A DNA stretch of 64,000 nt, from assembly GCF_029227915.1 (NCBI RefSeq), contig NC_079878.1, positions 10,356,001 through 10,420,000 of the forward strand. Reading direction: 5' to 3'. Positions 34,470 through 44,639 of this stretch are shown piece by piece. The stretch's first letter is position 1. Each line of letters opens with the position of its first letter. The position numbers were made by a program, and so were the translations under genes. The stretch is from Hydractinia symbiolongicarpus (lineage: Eukaryota; Cnidaria; Hydrozoa; Anthoathecata; Hydractiniidae). The notes under the pieces were generated by a model. It had not been told where the DNA came from and made no database searches. It saw only the letters and a list, made by a program, of their open reading frames with translations.

Positions 34470-35084
34470 ATGTCTGACTCAGAAAATTTTTCAAATGATG
34501 AAATATTTTTTGAACAAGAAAGTGAAGATGAAGATGTTGAAGAAATGGAAGGAATGATGAAGTCGTTGAAACCATATCTTTTTGAACCAGAAATAGATAT
34601 CTCTTCCTCTGAGTCAGCAGCTTCAGATGAGGAAGAATTTTTAGATTTAACTAATGATGAAGTTTCAGCAGAAGAAAAGACAAGAACTGGAAATACAGAG
34701 TGGTGCACCTGTGGAAAATGTAAAGTAGAGCAAAGAGATATTGATTGTTTGTGTTGCCAAGAAGTTGGGGCTTTGCAAGACAAAATTGAACAGCAACTAT
34801 GTGTAACACAATTAGACCAATTTAAGACACTCTGTTTGAATGCAGACGTTTTAAAAAATGTTCTTGTTGGATTACACGAATCAAAAGGAGACCATTTAGA
34901 AGAAAACATAAAAAATAGGTCAATGCGATATGCTGCATACAAACAGTTTACATGGTGGCTGTACCAACATTTGGGGAAAGGAAATCGACGTGTTATTCCG
35001 TCTTGTGCCTTGTGGGAAATACGAAACTTATATCCAGAGCTTGATAATAATTATGTTCCTTACTCCGAAGGAAAGAAAGACTAA
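34470..35084 (+). CDS. Kolobok accessory protein with P2X7-ballast-like Cys domain
   Basis: An intact 204-residue ORF. Residues 1-75 are very acidic and Ser-rich. From about residue 79 comes WCTCGKCKVEQRDIDCLCC, a dense cysteine cluster. Then there is a CVTQLDQFKTLCLNADVL segment, RYAAYKQFTWWLYQHLGKG and VIPSCALWEIRNLYPE. This order (CxCGxC..CxCC, ITxxxxF, RxxAYRxxxxW, LPSCxxWxIRxxFP) is the layout of the zinc-binding cytosolic ballast domain of vertebrate P2X7 receptors, as I remember the family. There is no membrane segment. Its role in transposition is unknown; DNA or transposase binding is a guess. The resemblance is by eye but spans several separate motifs. Confidence 0.7.
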   Translation: MSDSENFSNDEIFFEQESEDEDVEEMEGMMKSLKPYLFEPEIDISSSESAASDEEEFLDLTNDEVSAEEKTRTGNTEWCTCGKCKVEQRDIDCLCCQEVGALQDKIEQQLCVTQLDQFKTLCLNADVLKNVLVGLHESKGDHLEENIKNRSMRYAAYKQFTWWLYQHLGKGNRRVIPSCALWEIRNLYPELDNNYVPYSEGKKD

Positions 35085-35160
35085 CATGGAAATTTAAGAC
35101 TTGTGTCATCTTTATATTTAATATGTTGAATTAAATATAAATGTCTTTAAAAAAATAGTT

Positions 35161-37321
35161 TTATTTCTGAAATCTGGAGACCTGGTTTGTGATCAGCTCC
35201 TTTTTGTTCGGCTTGGGAGTTTTAGCAATGTTCTTTGGCAGGTTTTGTAGCACTTTTGGAAGCTCTAGTGTCAATCCGTTTGAAGCGCATTCAAGGGTCT
35301 GTTCAACCATTTTGTGCAAATATGAATTGTTTTTATCAGCTTTAATTGGTTTTGATGACCATGTTCCAGTGATTTTGGAAAAATTAACATTATATCTTTT
35401 TTCTCCTCCACTTGTAGTTGCTTGTTCCAAGTTGCTACCTTTGTTAAAATCTAAAACTGCGAACTGGCTTCTAGTGATCATTCCAAGATGTGAAAAATGT
35501 TGACTTTTTGGTGCCCATTTATTGTACAAAGAATGGTACACTTCCAATGTACCTGTGTGAGAAAATCTTGTAAGATGTTTTAAGTCCGCTAATAGCGTTT
35601 TATTTAAAACTATTGACTGCAAAGCAAGAAATGCGTCGGAATTTGCTTCAATCCATTCTTTAGCTTTTGCTTTTTTTCTTGGCAAAGAAGGGGGCTCACA
35701 TTTCGTGAACTTATTACTGCCTGTCCATTGGTGCTTGTTTTGGATATGAAATAAAACACTTATCCATTTTTCAGGCAAAAGCTCCTCGTCTTCATTACAA
35801 GTAGCACACGCCCACCATAGATGATTACAAATAGATTTTATCCATTTCTGGATAATGTTGCAGGAAGATTTTTTGCTGGCAGCTACAAGTTTTGCTTTAA
35901 TGTTTTTGCAAAAGTGCCAAATGTCAAATCGAAGGATAATATCAATATCAGGTTGTTCTTCTCTTATATACTTTCGTATTTGTTTATGCCTATCTGTTGT
36001 TATCTGTTCTATTACAGTGTTTTGACTCTTCAAGTAGGTAAGAGCTTTAGTAAACCATAGTTTTTCCATTCTGTAAGAATTCCCTGCTTCAGACACCTGA
36101 GTGATTGATAATGCAATAATTTCATTGGTCTTCTGGTTCATTAGTGAATAAGTAAGATATTTTGCATTGTGGCCAGGGCTGTCACATCTTCCATCGCCAC
36201 TGAGATGACATGGACCCATTAATTTTATTTTATTTATTAATTTTGTGTTCATTCTAGAATAATTTTCATGCACTACTCCTGCTCAGAATTTTCTTTGAAT
36301 TGTGTAATAACTAGTTTTAGTTATCCATTGAATGCTTGCAAGGTTGAAATATTTAGCCATTCGTTTGAACGTATTTGCACTAAAAAGTACCGCTGCTGCT
36401 TGCGTTAAGTTTCCCTGTGAATACCGATTGATAATTGGTTGAGACCTCCAGGTATTATTGTGATTATTCACACAGAGCAATTTTACCATTAGCTGAGAAC
36501 CCTTTGTACTGAAGCATTTCACGAAAGCAGGCATTGAACAAGTTAAACATCTTTGAAAGAATACCAATAATGATGACCAATATACTATGAAAGCTGCTTT
36601 TTGAGGAACTTGCGTGTTGATATTATATTCATGATCACTGCTATATTCACTTTCATTTAGATACTCACAATCAGTTTCGGTGTAACTACTTTCTGAATCA
36701 CTGCTACAAGTGATTTCACCAAGGTCATTATTAGCTGCAACTTGAATGGGCTTATAATCACATTGAACTGCAACATTCACTTTATTTGCGTTACTTTGTT
36801 TTTCCGTTTGAGTAGATACACAATTTGTTTCAGGTGTAAAGACAGCTTGTGTACCTTTAGAATTCATCTCAAGTTCCAAGTGTTCTACTTCTTCATTGTG
36901 AATGATTGCATCTTCACATAGTTTTTGTTTGACTGCAGTCTCCTCTCTTAGAATGCTGGATCTTCGCTTTTGTGGTTGTTTTCCTGAGTTGTGAGGAAAT
37001 AAAGTTGGAACAGCGTCATCTTTGAGCAAACGTCTGAGTGGTTTGTTAAGAAGTTCGTTCTAAATAAGAATTAAAAAATTATTTTAAAAGTTAGAACAAT
37101 TTAATATGTGTTATACAGACCTGTAAATCTCTTGTAAAACATGAATTCTCAAAATGCTGATGACAAATCTTCGCCTCTTTAGGTGGGTTTTCTCTTTTAA
37201 TGTTAGCTAACCATTTCTTTTTCAAGGTAATATTTGACGGAAAACGAAAAAAACTGATATTTGTTTCTCTATTTTTTGTAAAAGTATTATTACTACAACC
37301 AACAACAACACACCAGCCCAT
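35161..37321 (-). pseudogene. Kolobok transposase with N-terminal THAP domain, one stop
   Basis: Exon 1 (37321-37121, 67 codons, phase 0) has CVVVGCSN, FFRFP, a Trp and CHQHF, i.e. the C2CH zinc ligands of a THAP DNA-binding domain. A 61-base GT-AG intron follows. Exon 2 (37059-35161) opens with the THAP-closing AVPTLF motif, an acidic/Ser-rich linker and then the transposase core: HLSGDGRCDSPGHNAKYLTY, TTDRHKQIRKYI, RFDIWHFCKNI and LTRFSHTGTLEVYHSLYNKW. These Asp/His/Glu-bearing blocks are typical of Kolobok transposases. TGA at 36283-36285 is in frame with both halves (36283-37059 and 35161-36282), so a single nonsense change inactivates an otherwise complete protein of about 700 residues. 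Confidence 0.85.
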
Positions 37322-37819
37322 TTTAATAAAAAAATGCTATCTTTTTAATGTTGTTTTTAATTTCGTTTAAACTTTCACTTTCTCAAACCTTTTGACACCA
37401 TCTCCTCACATGCTGTTTTTTTCAACATATGCCCCAATGATGTCAGAATATTTAATTAGTTTAAAACCACTGTAAAAACACTTATGCATATTAGGCCTTA
37501 ATTGCATAAACTTTCGTTAAAAAGAAAAATAAATATACTTTTATAAATATATTAAGCATTTGAAACAAAATTTAAAGAAGAAAAATTTAATGAATTTTAA
37601 GTGAACCACTCCTTTAAGGGCTGTTATTAACCACTCCGGAAATTTGAACAATGGCCATTACACTACTGTTGCTTATAACCAAGTACGTGGTAAGTGGTTT
37701 CATTGCAACGACAGAGCAGTGGTCCCTTGCAAACAAAGCTTGCTCAATGGTGTACATCCCTTACATCCTTTTCCTTGAAGAGGTTAGGTAAATTGCAGTG
37801 AGCACCACAAAGTCCGGCT

Positions 37820-38190
37820 TTTGTCAGCAAGGGGGTTTGACTATTCTTATATTTTTTTTTATTTTTATTTTTTTTATTACTATTTATTTATTTATTTATT
37901 TTTTGTAGTCTTGTCTTTGGAGAGTGACGACTCCACTTATTACCCCAGTCAAAATAAAAGCGAAGAACAAAAAAAAAATTACGCCAGCAAGGGGGTTTGA
38001 CTGTACCAGGTCCTATCTTTGGAGAGTGACGACTCCACTTATTATTACCCCAGTCAAAAAAAAAGGAAAAAACAAAAAACAAAGGAAAACAAACAAACAA
38101 AAAAAAAATTATGTCAGCAAGGGAGTTTGACTGCACTGGTCTTATCTTTGGAGAGTGACGACTCCACTTCTTACCCCAGTCACACATGAA
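37820..38190 (+). repeat. three tandem units of the USP-repeat tail
   Basis: Each unit runs from CAGCAAGGGGGTTTGACT through CTTTGGAGAGTGACGACTCC to TTACCCCAGTCAAA and is followed by an A/T-rich spacer of variable length. Three units begin near 37826, 37984 and 38115. They follow the USP stop codon, as at 50525-50820. GGAG/CTCC can pair within each unit, and TTTGACTG/CAGTCAAA can pair around it. Confidence 0.75.
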
Positions 38191-38596
38191 GCAGTATTTC
38201 TGGCACGTCCTGCTGTGTATTAATGTTGAATGGGGTCTTCCTAATGCTGGACATCTCACGCTGCAAGGCTCTTAAGAAGGCAGAAGGGTCAACAGCTGTG
38301 GAAGACTAGGACAGCATGGACATACTCAGCATAACAGACTTCAATAGAGGAGAAACAAGAGAAGATTCCGAAGCACAATGTAACCAAAATGATGGGATTG
38401 CAGTTAATGCTTACAGGATGGAATTGGCGTAACAGGTATTTCCTTTATTTAATCCTGCGTGAATTACTTTGCTGTGGGTAGGTGGGTCTTCGCCTGCTTT
38501 AACACGTGTATTGGGCTTGGTGACTGTTGGTTGTTTGGCATTTGGCATTAGAGGAGTGGGTATGGAATAGTTGGTTGAAATAGGTATGGGGCTGTG
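38191..38596. other. probable LINE 3' tail and junction sequence
   Basis: No gene. On the minus strand this follows the stop of the RLE fragment at 38597, so it is probably the LINE 3' untranslated region up to the junction with the USP tail near 38190. Confidence 0.35.
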
Positions 38597-39243
38597 TTAA
38601 TTCCATACCTTTGTATTTCTAGCGACCCAAATACAGAAAGAAGCTTTCATGCACATGTCACCAAGTTGACGAGCAGCTTGAAAAGTTTTTCTGCGATCCA
38701 ATCCCAGTCTTTTCAAACAAGAAGAAACAGATCGAGAGCAGTAGCCTCTGGCACCTACTTCGATGGCAAAAAGATCTATATGCCAACCGTTTTGTTTGAT
38801 GATGTTCTCCAGAGGATTGTATTTGGACATCTTAGTTGAATGCCAAGTTTCCATATTTTCCTCGCATGGACAGGTAAGCTCTATCACAATCACATACCTC
38901 CTTTTGTTGGAATAGATAACGAGATCTGGCCTGAGTGATGCTAAAGCAATATGCCCAGGGAAAACAAATCCGTCCTTTAAGTCTGACAAAATCATCCAAT
39001 CGCAGGCGAGATGTAAAAGACCTGTAAGTTTAGACTTTTTACCAGGAGTGTAGGCACCAGCTTTAACAAACTTAATGTTTTTAGCTGTTTTACAGGTGAC
39101 GTGATGGACTTACAAAAAGTAGTGAGCAACTCCACAAGTTCTTTTAAAACAGAATCGTGGCGGAATGTATTTCTACCCTGCGCAATAACTAAATGGTTTT
39201 TATCCACCAGCCTGTCAATATTTTGACTAAAGAAACATAACAT
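38597..39243 (-). pseudogene. LINE restriction-like endonuclease (RLE) C-terminus
   Basis: The minus strand encodes NHLVIAQGRNTFRHDSVLKE, then after a frame break FPGHIALASLRPDLVIYSNK, VIVIELTCPCEENMETWHS, and GWHIDLFAIEVGARGYCS. RPDL and IELTCPCEEN hold the PD-(D/E)xK-type acidic and Lys-equivalent positions of RLE domains in R2/NeSL-type LINEs. This domain nicks target DNA to prime reverse transcription. The upstream CCHC finger part is missing, and the two frames (38992-39243 and 38597-38995) do not join. Confidence 0.8.
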
Positions 39244-39470
39244 AACGTGAACATCCTTAAACGGATAAATTGAAAATTATTCTAAATGGAACGTGTTTAA
39301 GTTAAAGCAAAAATTTATTTGTGCGCCGGGACTTTTGACCCTGGCTGTAGCTTTCCACAGGCGTTACAGAGCTCTATCACTCAGCCTTACACAGATAATT
39401 GTTGCTGTGGACCTGTCTAATGATAGTATCAGCCTGTCGTAACTGGGGTAATATGCGTGGCTTAGGTTGC
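39241..39470 (+). repeat. USP repeat 3' region fragment inside the LINE
   Basis: Matches 31680-31890 in the same orientation (CCTTAAACGGATAAATT, then CCCTGGCTGTAGCTTTCCAC). It lies between the RLE fragment and the LINE 5' half, which supports rearrangement or recombination between family members. Confidence 0.65.
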
Positions 39471-39615
39471 AAGAAGCCTTTTTTTTGCCTAAGAAGCGAA
39501 TTCTTTTCTTTTATTATTGGACAGCATTGTGTGACATTTCTTCCCTAACAGGTTTTTGCCACCTTTGTAAACCAGGATGACCAAAAACTAGAGCTGCTTC
39601 ATTGTAGATAGAGTA

Positions 39616-42600
39616 CAATCCTCTAACTTCGGACATCTTCTAACTTCGGACAGTTTACACTTTACTCCATAAAAATCTCTGTGTAAGCTTCACTGCATTG
39701 AAATAGCGCGCGAGAAATTCTAGAAAGATCTGCTGTTCCGTAAAATATAAACATATGCCGCATCGGCGAGATCTGTTCTGTAAATTACACACCCATGCTT
39801 TATCTTATCAAGGATGCCTAGTGATAATTTATAAGGTTATATTTGTGTTGATCAAGGCATTTTTAACTTTAACCGAGACATAATTTTTGTGTTCAAAACC
39901 TGTATATTTACAGTGTCCGATGTTAGGGGTAGAATGATTTTTGGTAAATTATGTCTTAAATCTCCGATAATTTGATGAATTAAGTCTTTTTGAAATTGTT
40001 ACGGCTTCAATAGGGTCATTCATTTACCATTATTTATAAGTGTTTCTCTGATACGAAGAAATTGTCCGAAGTTGGGGGTAATACAAACAAATTGTCGTGT
40101 TTTTAAGAAATGACACCAAAACGATCCTACAGACGGTGGTCAGATGACGATATGGCCAATGCACTGGCAGAAGTTAAAAAAGGCATGTCGTTAGGAAAAG
40201 CTTCCAAACAATTTGGCGTACCAAAGCAAACACTAAGTGACAGGATTAACATGAAGTGCAAAACTGATAAACCTGGCCGACACACAGAGCTGACATGTGT
40301 CGAAGAAACATCGCTTGTCAATTACATAAAGTTTATGGCAAGCATTGCTAATCCATTGTCAGTGGCAGCTGTTAAGATGTTTGCTTGGGATATTGCCAAA
40401 CGAAAGGGAAGCACTCGATTTAATAAGGTAACTGGCCCAGGACATAACTGGTGGCACAAATTTAAGAAACGACACCAAAATGACTTAACCCTTCGTAAGC
40501 GGATAATCTTGATAGAGGAAGAAGTAGAATGGCAAACGTGAATGTTATGAATCAACATTTCAATTTATTAAAAAAGACTTTAGAAGATCTTGACATAATG
40601 AACAAGGCAGACAGAATATTTAATTGTGATGAGACTGACTGAAAAGTGAGTACCCAATTTACGTAGAAACGGCGAAGAACCTCTAATTATTGTCTACCAT
40701 TGTCTAAGACCGAAGGCTTCGAACCCAGATCAATCGACATTCCCACATTCGAATATTTGACATTTTCTTATATTCTACACTTTTTTCATAGGTGATTGTG
40801 GAACGAAATTGTAAACAAGCTTACGCAGAGAGCAAGGGCAGTCGCGAACATATAACGGCACATGTTACCGTCTCGGCTGCTGGTTATCCTTTACCCCCTT
40901 TTATTATTTTTGAAAAGTGCTACCCAAGTGGCTCATACGCACGAACAGGTCCATACAAAGCTCTATATGGCACTTCACCTAACGGGTATATGGATAAGGA
41001 GTTATTTAAAAAATGCAACAGCTATTTATACCAGAAACTGAGCACGTTAAGAAACCATTGCTTCTTATCTTGGATGGACATGTTTCGCACATGGATATTG
41101 ATACAATAGATCTGCTCGTGCAGAAAGATATCCATCACTTCTGCTTGCCACCGCACACAACAAACATTTTACAACCCCTTGACGTAGCAATTTTTAAGCC
41201 TTTAAAAACATATTTTTCGAAGCTAACGGATATGATTAAGTTATCTACTTTAGGGGAAAAAGAACCGGTCAATAGTTGCAAGAAGAACTTTACTGCCATC
41301 TTTAAAGTTGCCTTCGAAAAAGAAATGCGAATAGACGTCATTAAAACAGGTTTTCGGAAATGCGGAATACTACCATTCGATCCCAAAGCTATTGATAAGA
41401 AAAGGCTAATGCCTTCTTTTATCTCTGAGCCGCCAGAGGGACAACCACCATCACCAGTTTATACACCTCACCCAACAGTTACAACATGTGCCCTAACGTC
41501 GGCATCCATTTCTTCTTCCACGTCAATCATGGTGACATTGCCTAGCACCGTAGTTAGCACACCATCTGTTACATCGCCTTCAATAGTAACAACACCACAT
41601 TGTTCACCAGCATCACCATCACTATGTACATTGCCAGGTGGTGCAGATATCAACTTCAATGTTATATCATCCACGCCAATTCAGAAAAAAAAAGATCTAA
41701 TCCGTTACTGGCTGTTATTCCTGATTCTATCATTGAGTCGCTCATTATTCCATCATCACCTGAAAAGAAAAAAAAGAACCTCAGAGTCATAACAAAAGCA
41801 AGAGTACTTACATCTGCGGAACATATAAAATTATTCAGAGAAAAAGAAGAGAAAAAGAAAGAAGAAGAGGAAAAGAAAGAAGAAGAGGAAAAGAAAGAAA
41901 TGCGGAAAAGAGAAAGAGGAAAAAAAAAGATAGCTGACATTAAAAAGCAAGAGAAAAATCAACGGCAAGAGTAGAAAAAACAGTCGCAGCCAAAAGAAAA
42001 GCAAACAAGTTCCTCATTAATCACGATAGAGCAGGCATCCTCACGACCATCGCGAAACAAGCGGAAAAAAATCGAATTTTTTGAAGATACTAGCAGTGAG
42101 GAGGAGGACGAAGAAATCATAACTAGCGAGAGCGAAGAAAGTGACGAATCATAGGACGAGGAAACACATTGCTTCAGCTGCCGTAGAGAAAAGCTCCGGT
42201 CAAAGGGAAAAGAAAAAACATATGGATTTTTTGCGAAAAATGTGAGAAGTGGTTCCACGACGTATGTGAGAACCTAGTTGTTACGGCTGATGATGCTGAC
42301 TATATTTGTCAGGACTGTAGGTGTTAGTGTGTTATTTGTACTTTTTAATAAAGTTCCAAACTATATTGTACATTTTCTTTGTAATCTTTTGCAACTTTAC
42401 AGCGTAAATAAAATGCTCTTATAATGCTACCCAATATTTCATGACATATCCGAACGTTAACAGTTTTATCATCCCATATGCGGGATAAAAAAAAACTTTC
42501 GAGATTGGATTTATACTTCTGAGGAAACTAATTAGGCTGAAGTTAGCAACTGTCAGATGTTAGGGGAAGTTGTCCGACGTTAGGGGTACTTGGTGGAGCT

Positions 42601-42769
42601 CTTTGGTGGACGTTTTTTCCAGTGTGCGGTGCCAGCATGAGAGAAAGTTCGCCGTCAATATGGCTGCGTAGCTTGGAACGAACGATAAATTGCAGAACCA
42701 GCGTTAGAAGTTGCGTAGATAAGGTTTTAGAGAGGTAAAACTGAAAAAGTGTCCGAAGTTAGAGGATGG
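39616..42769. mobile_element. pogo/Tigger-type DNA transposon
   Basis: 3.15 kb flanked by TA (39614-39615 and 42770-42771). The terminal inverted repeats are CAATCCTCTAACTTCGGACA on the left and, reversed, CCATCCTCTAACTTCGGACA on the right; the TCTAACTTCGGACA core is repeated just inside the left end. Related GTCCGA-GTTAGGGG motifs recur subterminally near 42545-42585. It contains one transposase gene on the plus strand and lies inside LINE copy B. Confidence 0.93.
40110..42327 (+). pseudogene. pogo/Tigger transposase with C-terminal PHD-like finger
   Basis: The first exon (from 40110) begins with a psq/CENP-B-type helix-turn-helix (KGMSLGKASKQFGVPKQTLS) and a second HTH. Near 40500 a one-base loss shifts the frame. 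The NCDET catalytic block follows, with TGA (40640-40642) in place of the usual Trp. A GT-AG intron spans about 40646-40791. Exon 2 carries AHVTVSAAGYPLPPFIIF, a frame change near 41012, then LLILDGHVSHMD and LQPLDVAIFKPLK, which supply the remaining catalytic acids. The tail has a Lys/Glu coiled stretch (41830-41930) and ends in a Cys-rich PHD-like finger (CFSCRREK, CEKCEKWFHDVCE, YICQDCRC). Several breaks make it inactive. Confidence 0.88.
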
Positions 42770-43499
42770 TACGCTAGTGTCTTCTAAGAGTTGCACTGTT
42801 TCAGAAAGAGAATTGCAAAACCTTAGCCTGTTGGATAAGATTTCAGAAACAAAGCTATCCAATTGGGTCAATCATATTCCCCAAGAAACTGGTGTTTTTG
42901 TTTGCATGTTGTTGAGGTTTTTCCTCTCAGTGTGAAGGGAGTGTCTCGTGTGGGGTTTATCCTGAGATACAATCGTCTTCTTAAACTTTCCAGCAACACA
43001 ATTGAAGAAGATATCCTGAGCAACTTTTTATGGGGGGGGGGGGGTTCGTTAAAGGTCAAATTGGAGCAGACGAATTTGTCACTTTAAAATCAATCTTAAA
43101 TTCACATGTATAATTGTCACAAAAGTTGAACAAATAAACAGACAGAGAGGGTAGGACAGTTAAAATGCACAGGATGGCGACCACCCTGAGTTGGCTGGCT
43201 CACAGGGCTAAGCTATTAATTTTGCAGTGTCGCCACTACAGCAAGGATTCGCGTGCGGTTAATTAACCTATTAACCATTCATCTAAAGGCGCGTACTGTT
43301 GATTAAGGTCCAAGTAGAAAACAATACTAAAATCAGATCCGAAAGAATGTCCAATAACGGTCAAGGCATATAAGGAGCAAATCTAGTCTTTCTCAGTGTC
43401 ACTAGTCTTTCCCAGTGCCAGTCGGTCTTTCCTAGCAGTCATGAAACCGTTACGGTAAACAGAAATTTATGATAAAGTGACAAAACAGCTGTTATATTG

Positions 43500-43734
43500 G
43501 GAAGCTTACACATTGTTGTAGTAGCATCGTAGCATACGCTACGTTGAATACGTTTAAATTTTACTGCAAAGTTTAGCCGTTGTTTTCTCTGTGTTTTCTT
43601 AAGCTTTTTAATGTCTGCTGGTTGCTGAGAAAAAACACTGTGGCTTTTATGCAGGTTAGCTTGCAGTAGCTAAGGCTTTTCAGTGGAAGCAGCAAGTACC
43701 TAAAATTCAAAAAGATGTATTTTCCACGATTGTG
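43500..43734. other. no supported feature
   Basis: Sequence between the LINE leader and the next retroelement fragment. Nothing recognisable. Confidence 0.3.
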
Positions 43735-44446
43735 GTTTGGCTTTTACGCAATAGCTCTTTCGTTTTGGGAATTACCCAGGTTACCATATGAATGTGCATG
43801 TGGCTCAAAGTTTGAGCTTGCTCATGCGTTATCCTGCAAAAAGGGTGGGTTTGTCACACAACGTCATAACGAAGTTCGTGATATAACTGCTTAGCTTTTG
43901 AAAGAAGTGTGTAAAGACGAACGAATTGAACCGATGCTTGCTCCACTAGAAAACGAACACTTTGACCAGAAAAGTGCGATCACATCCAATGAAGCTCGAT
44001 TAGATGTTAGCGCACTTGGTTTCTGGATTCCTGGCCAACGGGTATTCTGCGATGTCAGGGTCTTTGACCTTAACGCCCAGAGGTATAGGAACACAGAAAT
44101 CAAACGTTGCTATGAAAGGAATGAGCAAGAAAAGAAAAGGTCATACAACGAAAGGGTTTTGCAGGTTGAAAATGGTTCTTTTACACCTTTGGTGTTTTCT
44201 ACAATCAGTGGGTTAGGAAGAGAATGCAAGAGATTCTATCAACGTCTTGCTGAGTTGATAGCAGATAAACGTGGTATACCAACGTCTATCGCTATGACGT
44301 TTGTCAGAACGAAAATTTGCTTTTCGTTACTCCGATCGACATTGCTATGCCTGCGTGGATCAAGATCATTGCGGCGGGATGTTAACATATCTGATATCGA
44401 CATGTCTTTGACCAACACACTATCGGAAATAAGGGAATTCCGATAG
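43735..44446 (+). pseudogene. retroelement C-terminal nuclease-like domain
   Basis: The frame before 43892 encodes a finger-like CACGSKFELAHALSCKKGG and QRHNEVRD, then TAG at 43892-43894. From 43898 it is open for 182 codons with DARLD-like EARLDVSALGFW, FCDVRVFDLNAQRY, EKKRSYNERVLQVENGSFTP and LLRSTLLCLRGSRS. Fragments of this type follow reverse transcriptase domains in many aquatic invertebrate retroelements. The spaced acids and DVRVF resemble a PD-(D/E)xK nuclease fold. It differs from the RLE at 38597 and 47995, so it is a second retroelement lineage. No RT domain is found upstream. Confidence 0.65.
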
Positions 44447-44639
44447 CCGAAATAGTATTATATATATAGATTATATATTTTGAGCGGCGGTCTCTCGCTA
44501 TAGAAATAGACCAAAACAAAATTATATAAAATAACGTATGTTTGAATTTTCAAGGTATCAAGCCGAATAAACGGATGATACTATGTAATTTTATAATTTC
44601 TAATAAATAGCTCTTTCGTTTTGCTACACGATTTATTTT

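Larger units (their letters stand above)
34216..37613. mobile_element. Kolobok DNA transposon, nearly intact
   Basis: 3.4 kb bounded by TTAA at 34212-34215 and 37614-37617, the target duplication of Kolobok. The ends are inverted: AGGAGTGGTTCAGT on the left and, reversed, AGGAGTGGTTCACT on the right. Two convergent genes fill it: an intact accessory gene (34470-35084 +) and a spliced THAP-transposase gene (37321-35161 -) with a single stop codon. Few defects and clean ends suggest recent insertion into an already decayed USP/Gypsy mosaic. Confidence 0.92.
34071..37791 (+). pseudogene. USP His-box fragment split by Kolobok insertion
   Basis: 34071-34215 encodes LQLKRFAYNKGLVSKVC and YPGTVSIPITVD. 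The frame resumes at 37614-37791 after the transposon with VINHSGNLNNGHYTTVAYNQ and WFHCNDRAVV, ending with a stop after a Leu-Glu-Glu tail. The joined order is colinear with the other USP copies, and the TTAA at the join is duplicated. Only the C-terminal third of the protease is present; the Cys box is absent. Confidence 0.8.
39475..43495 (-). mobile_element. LINE copy B 5' half, interrupted by a pogo element
   Basis: Pieces 43495-42770 and 39615-39475 (minus strand) match copy A at 31430-30725 and 30715-30590. The leader (TTACCGTAACGGTTTCATGA) and ORF1 end are present, but the copy has several frameshifts and a G8 run near 43035. The pogo insertion separates the pieces. Upstream of the leader only about 25 bases of the USP terminal motif remain (43470-43494). 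Confidence 0.65.

Noticed and set aside
34316-34942. 208-codon minus-strand ORF inside the Kolobok element
   Set aside because: Antisense shadow of the acidic/Ser-rich accessory gene; the plus-strand frame has the conserved Cys motifs.
37888-38259. 123-codon minus-strand ORF with repeated WGNKWSRHSPK
   Set aside because: Translation of the tandem tail units; the periodicity comes from the DNA repeat.
41662-41940. Ser/Phe-rich minus-strand ORF
   Set aside because: Antisense of the Lys/Glu-rich coiled segment of the pogo transposase.
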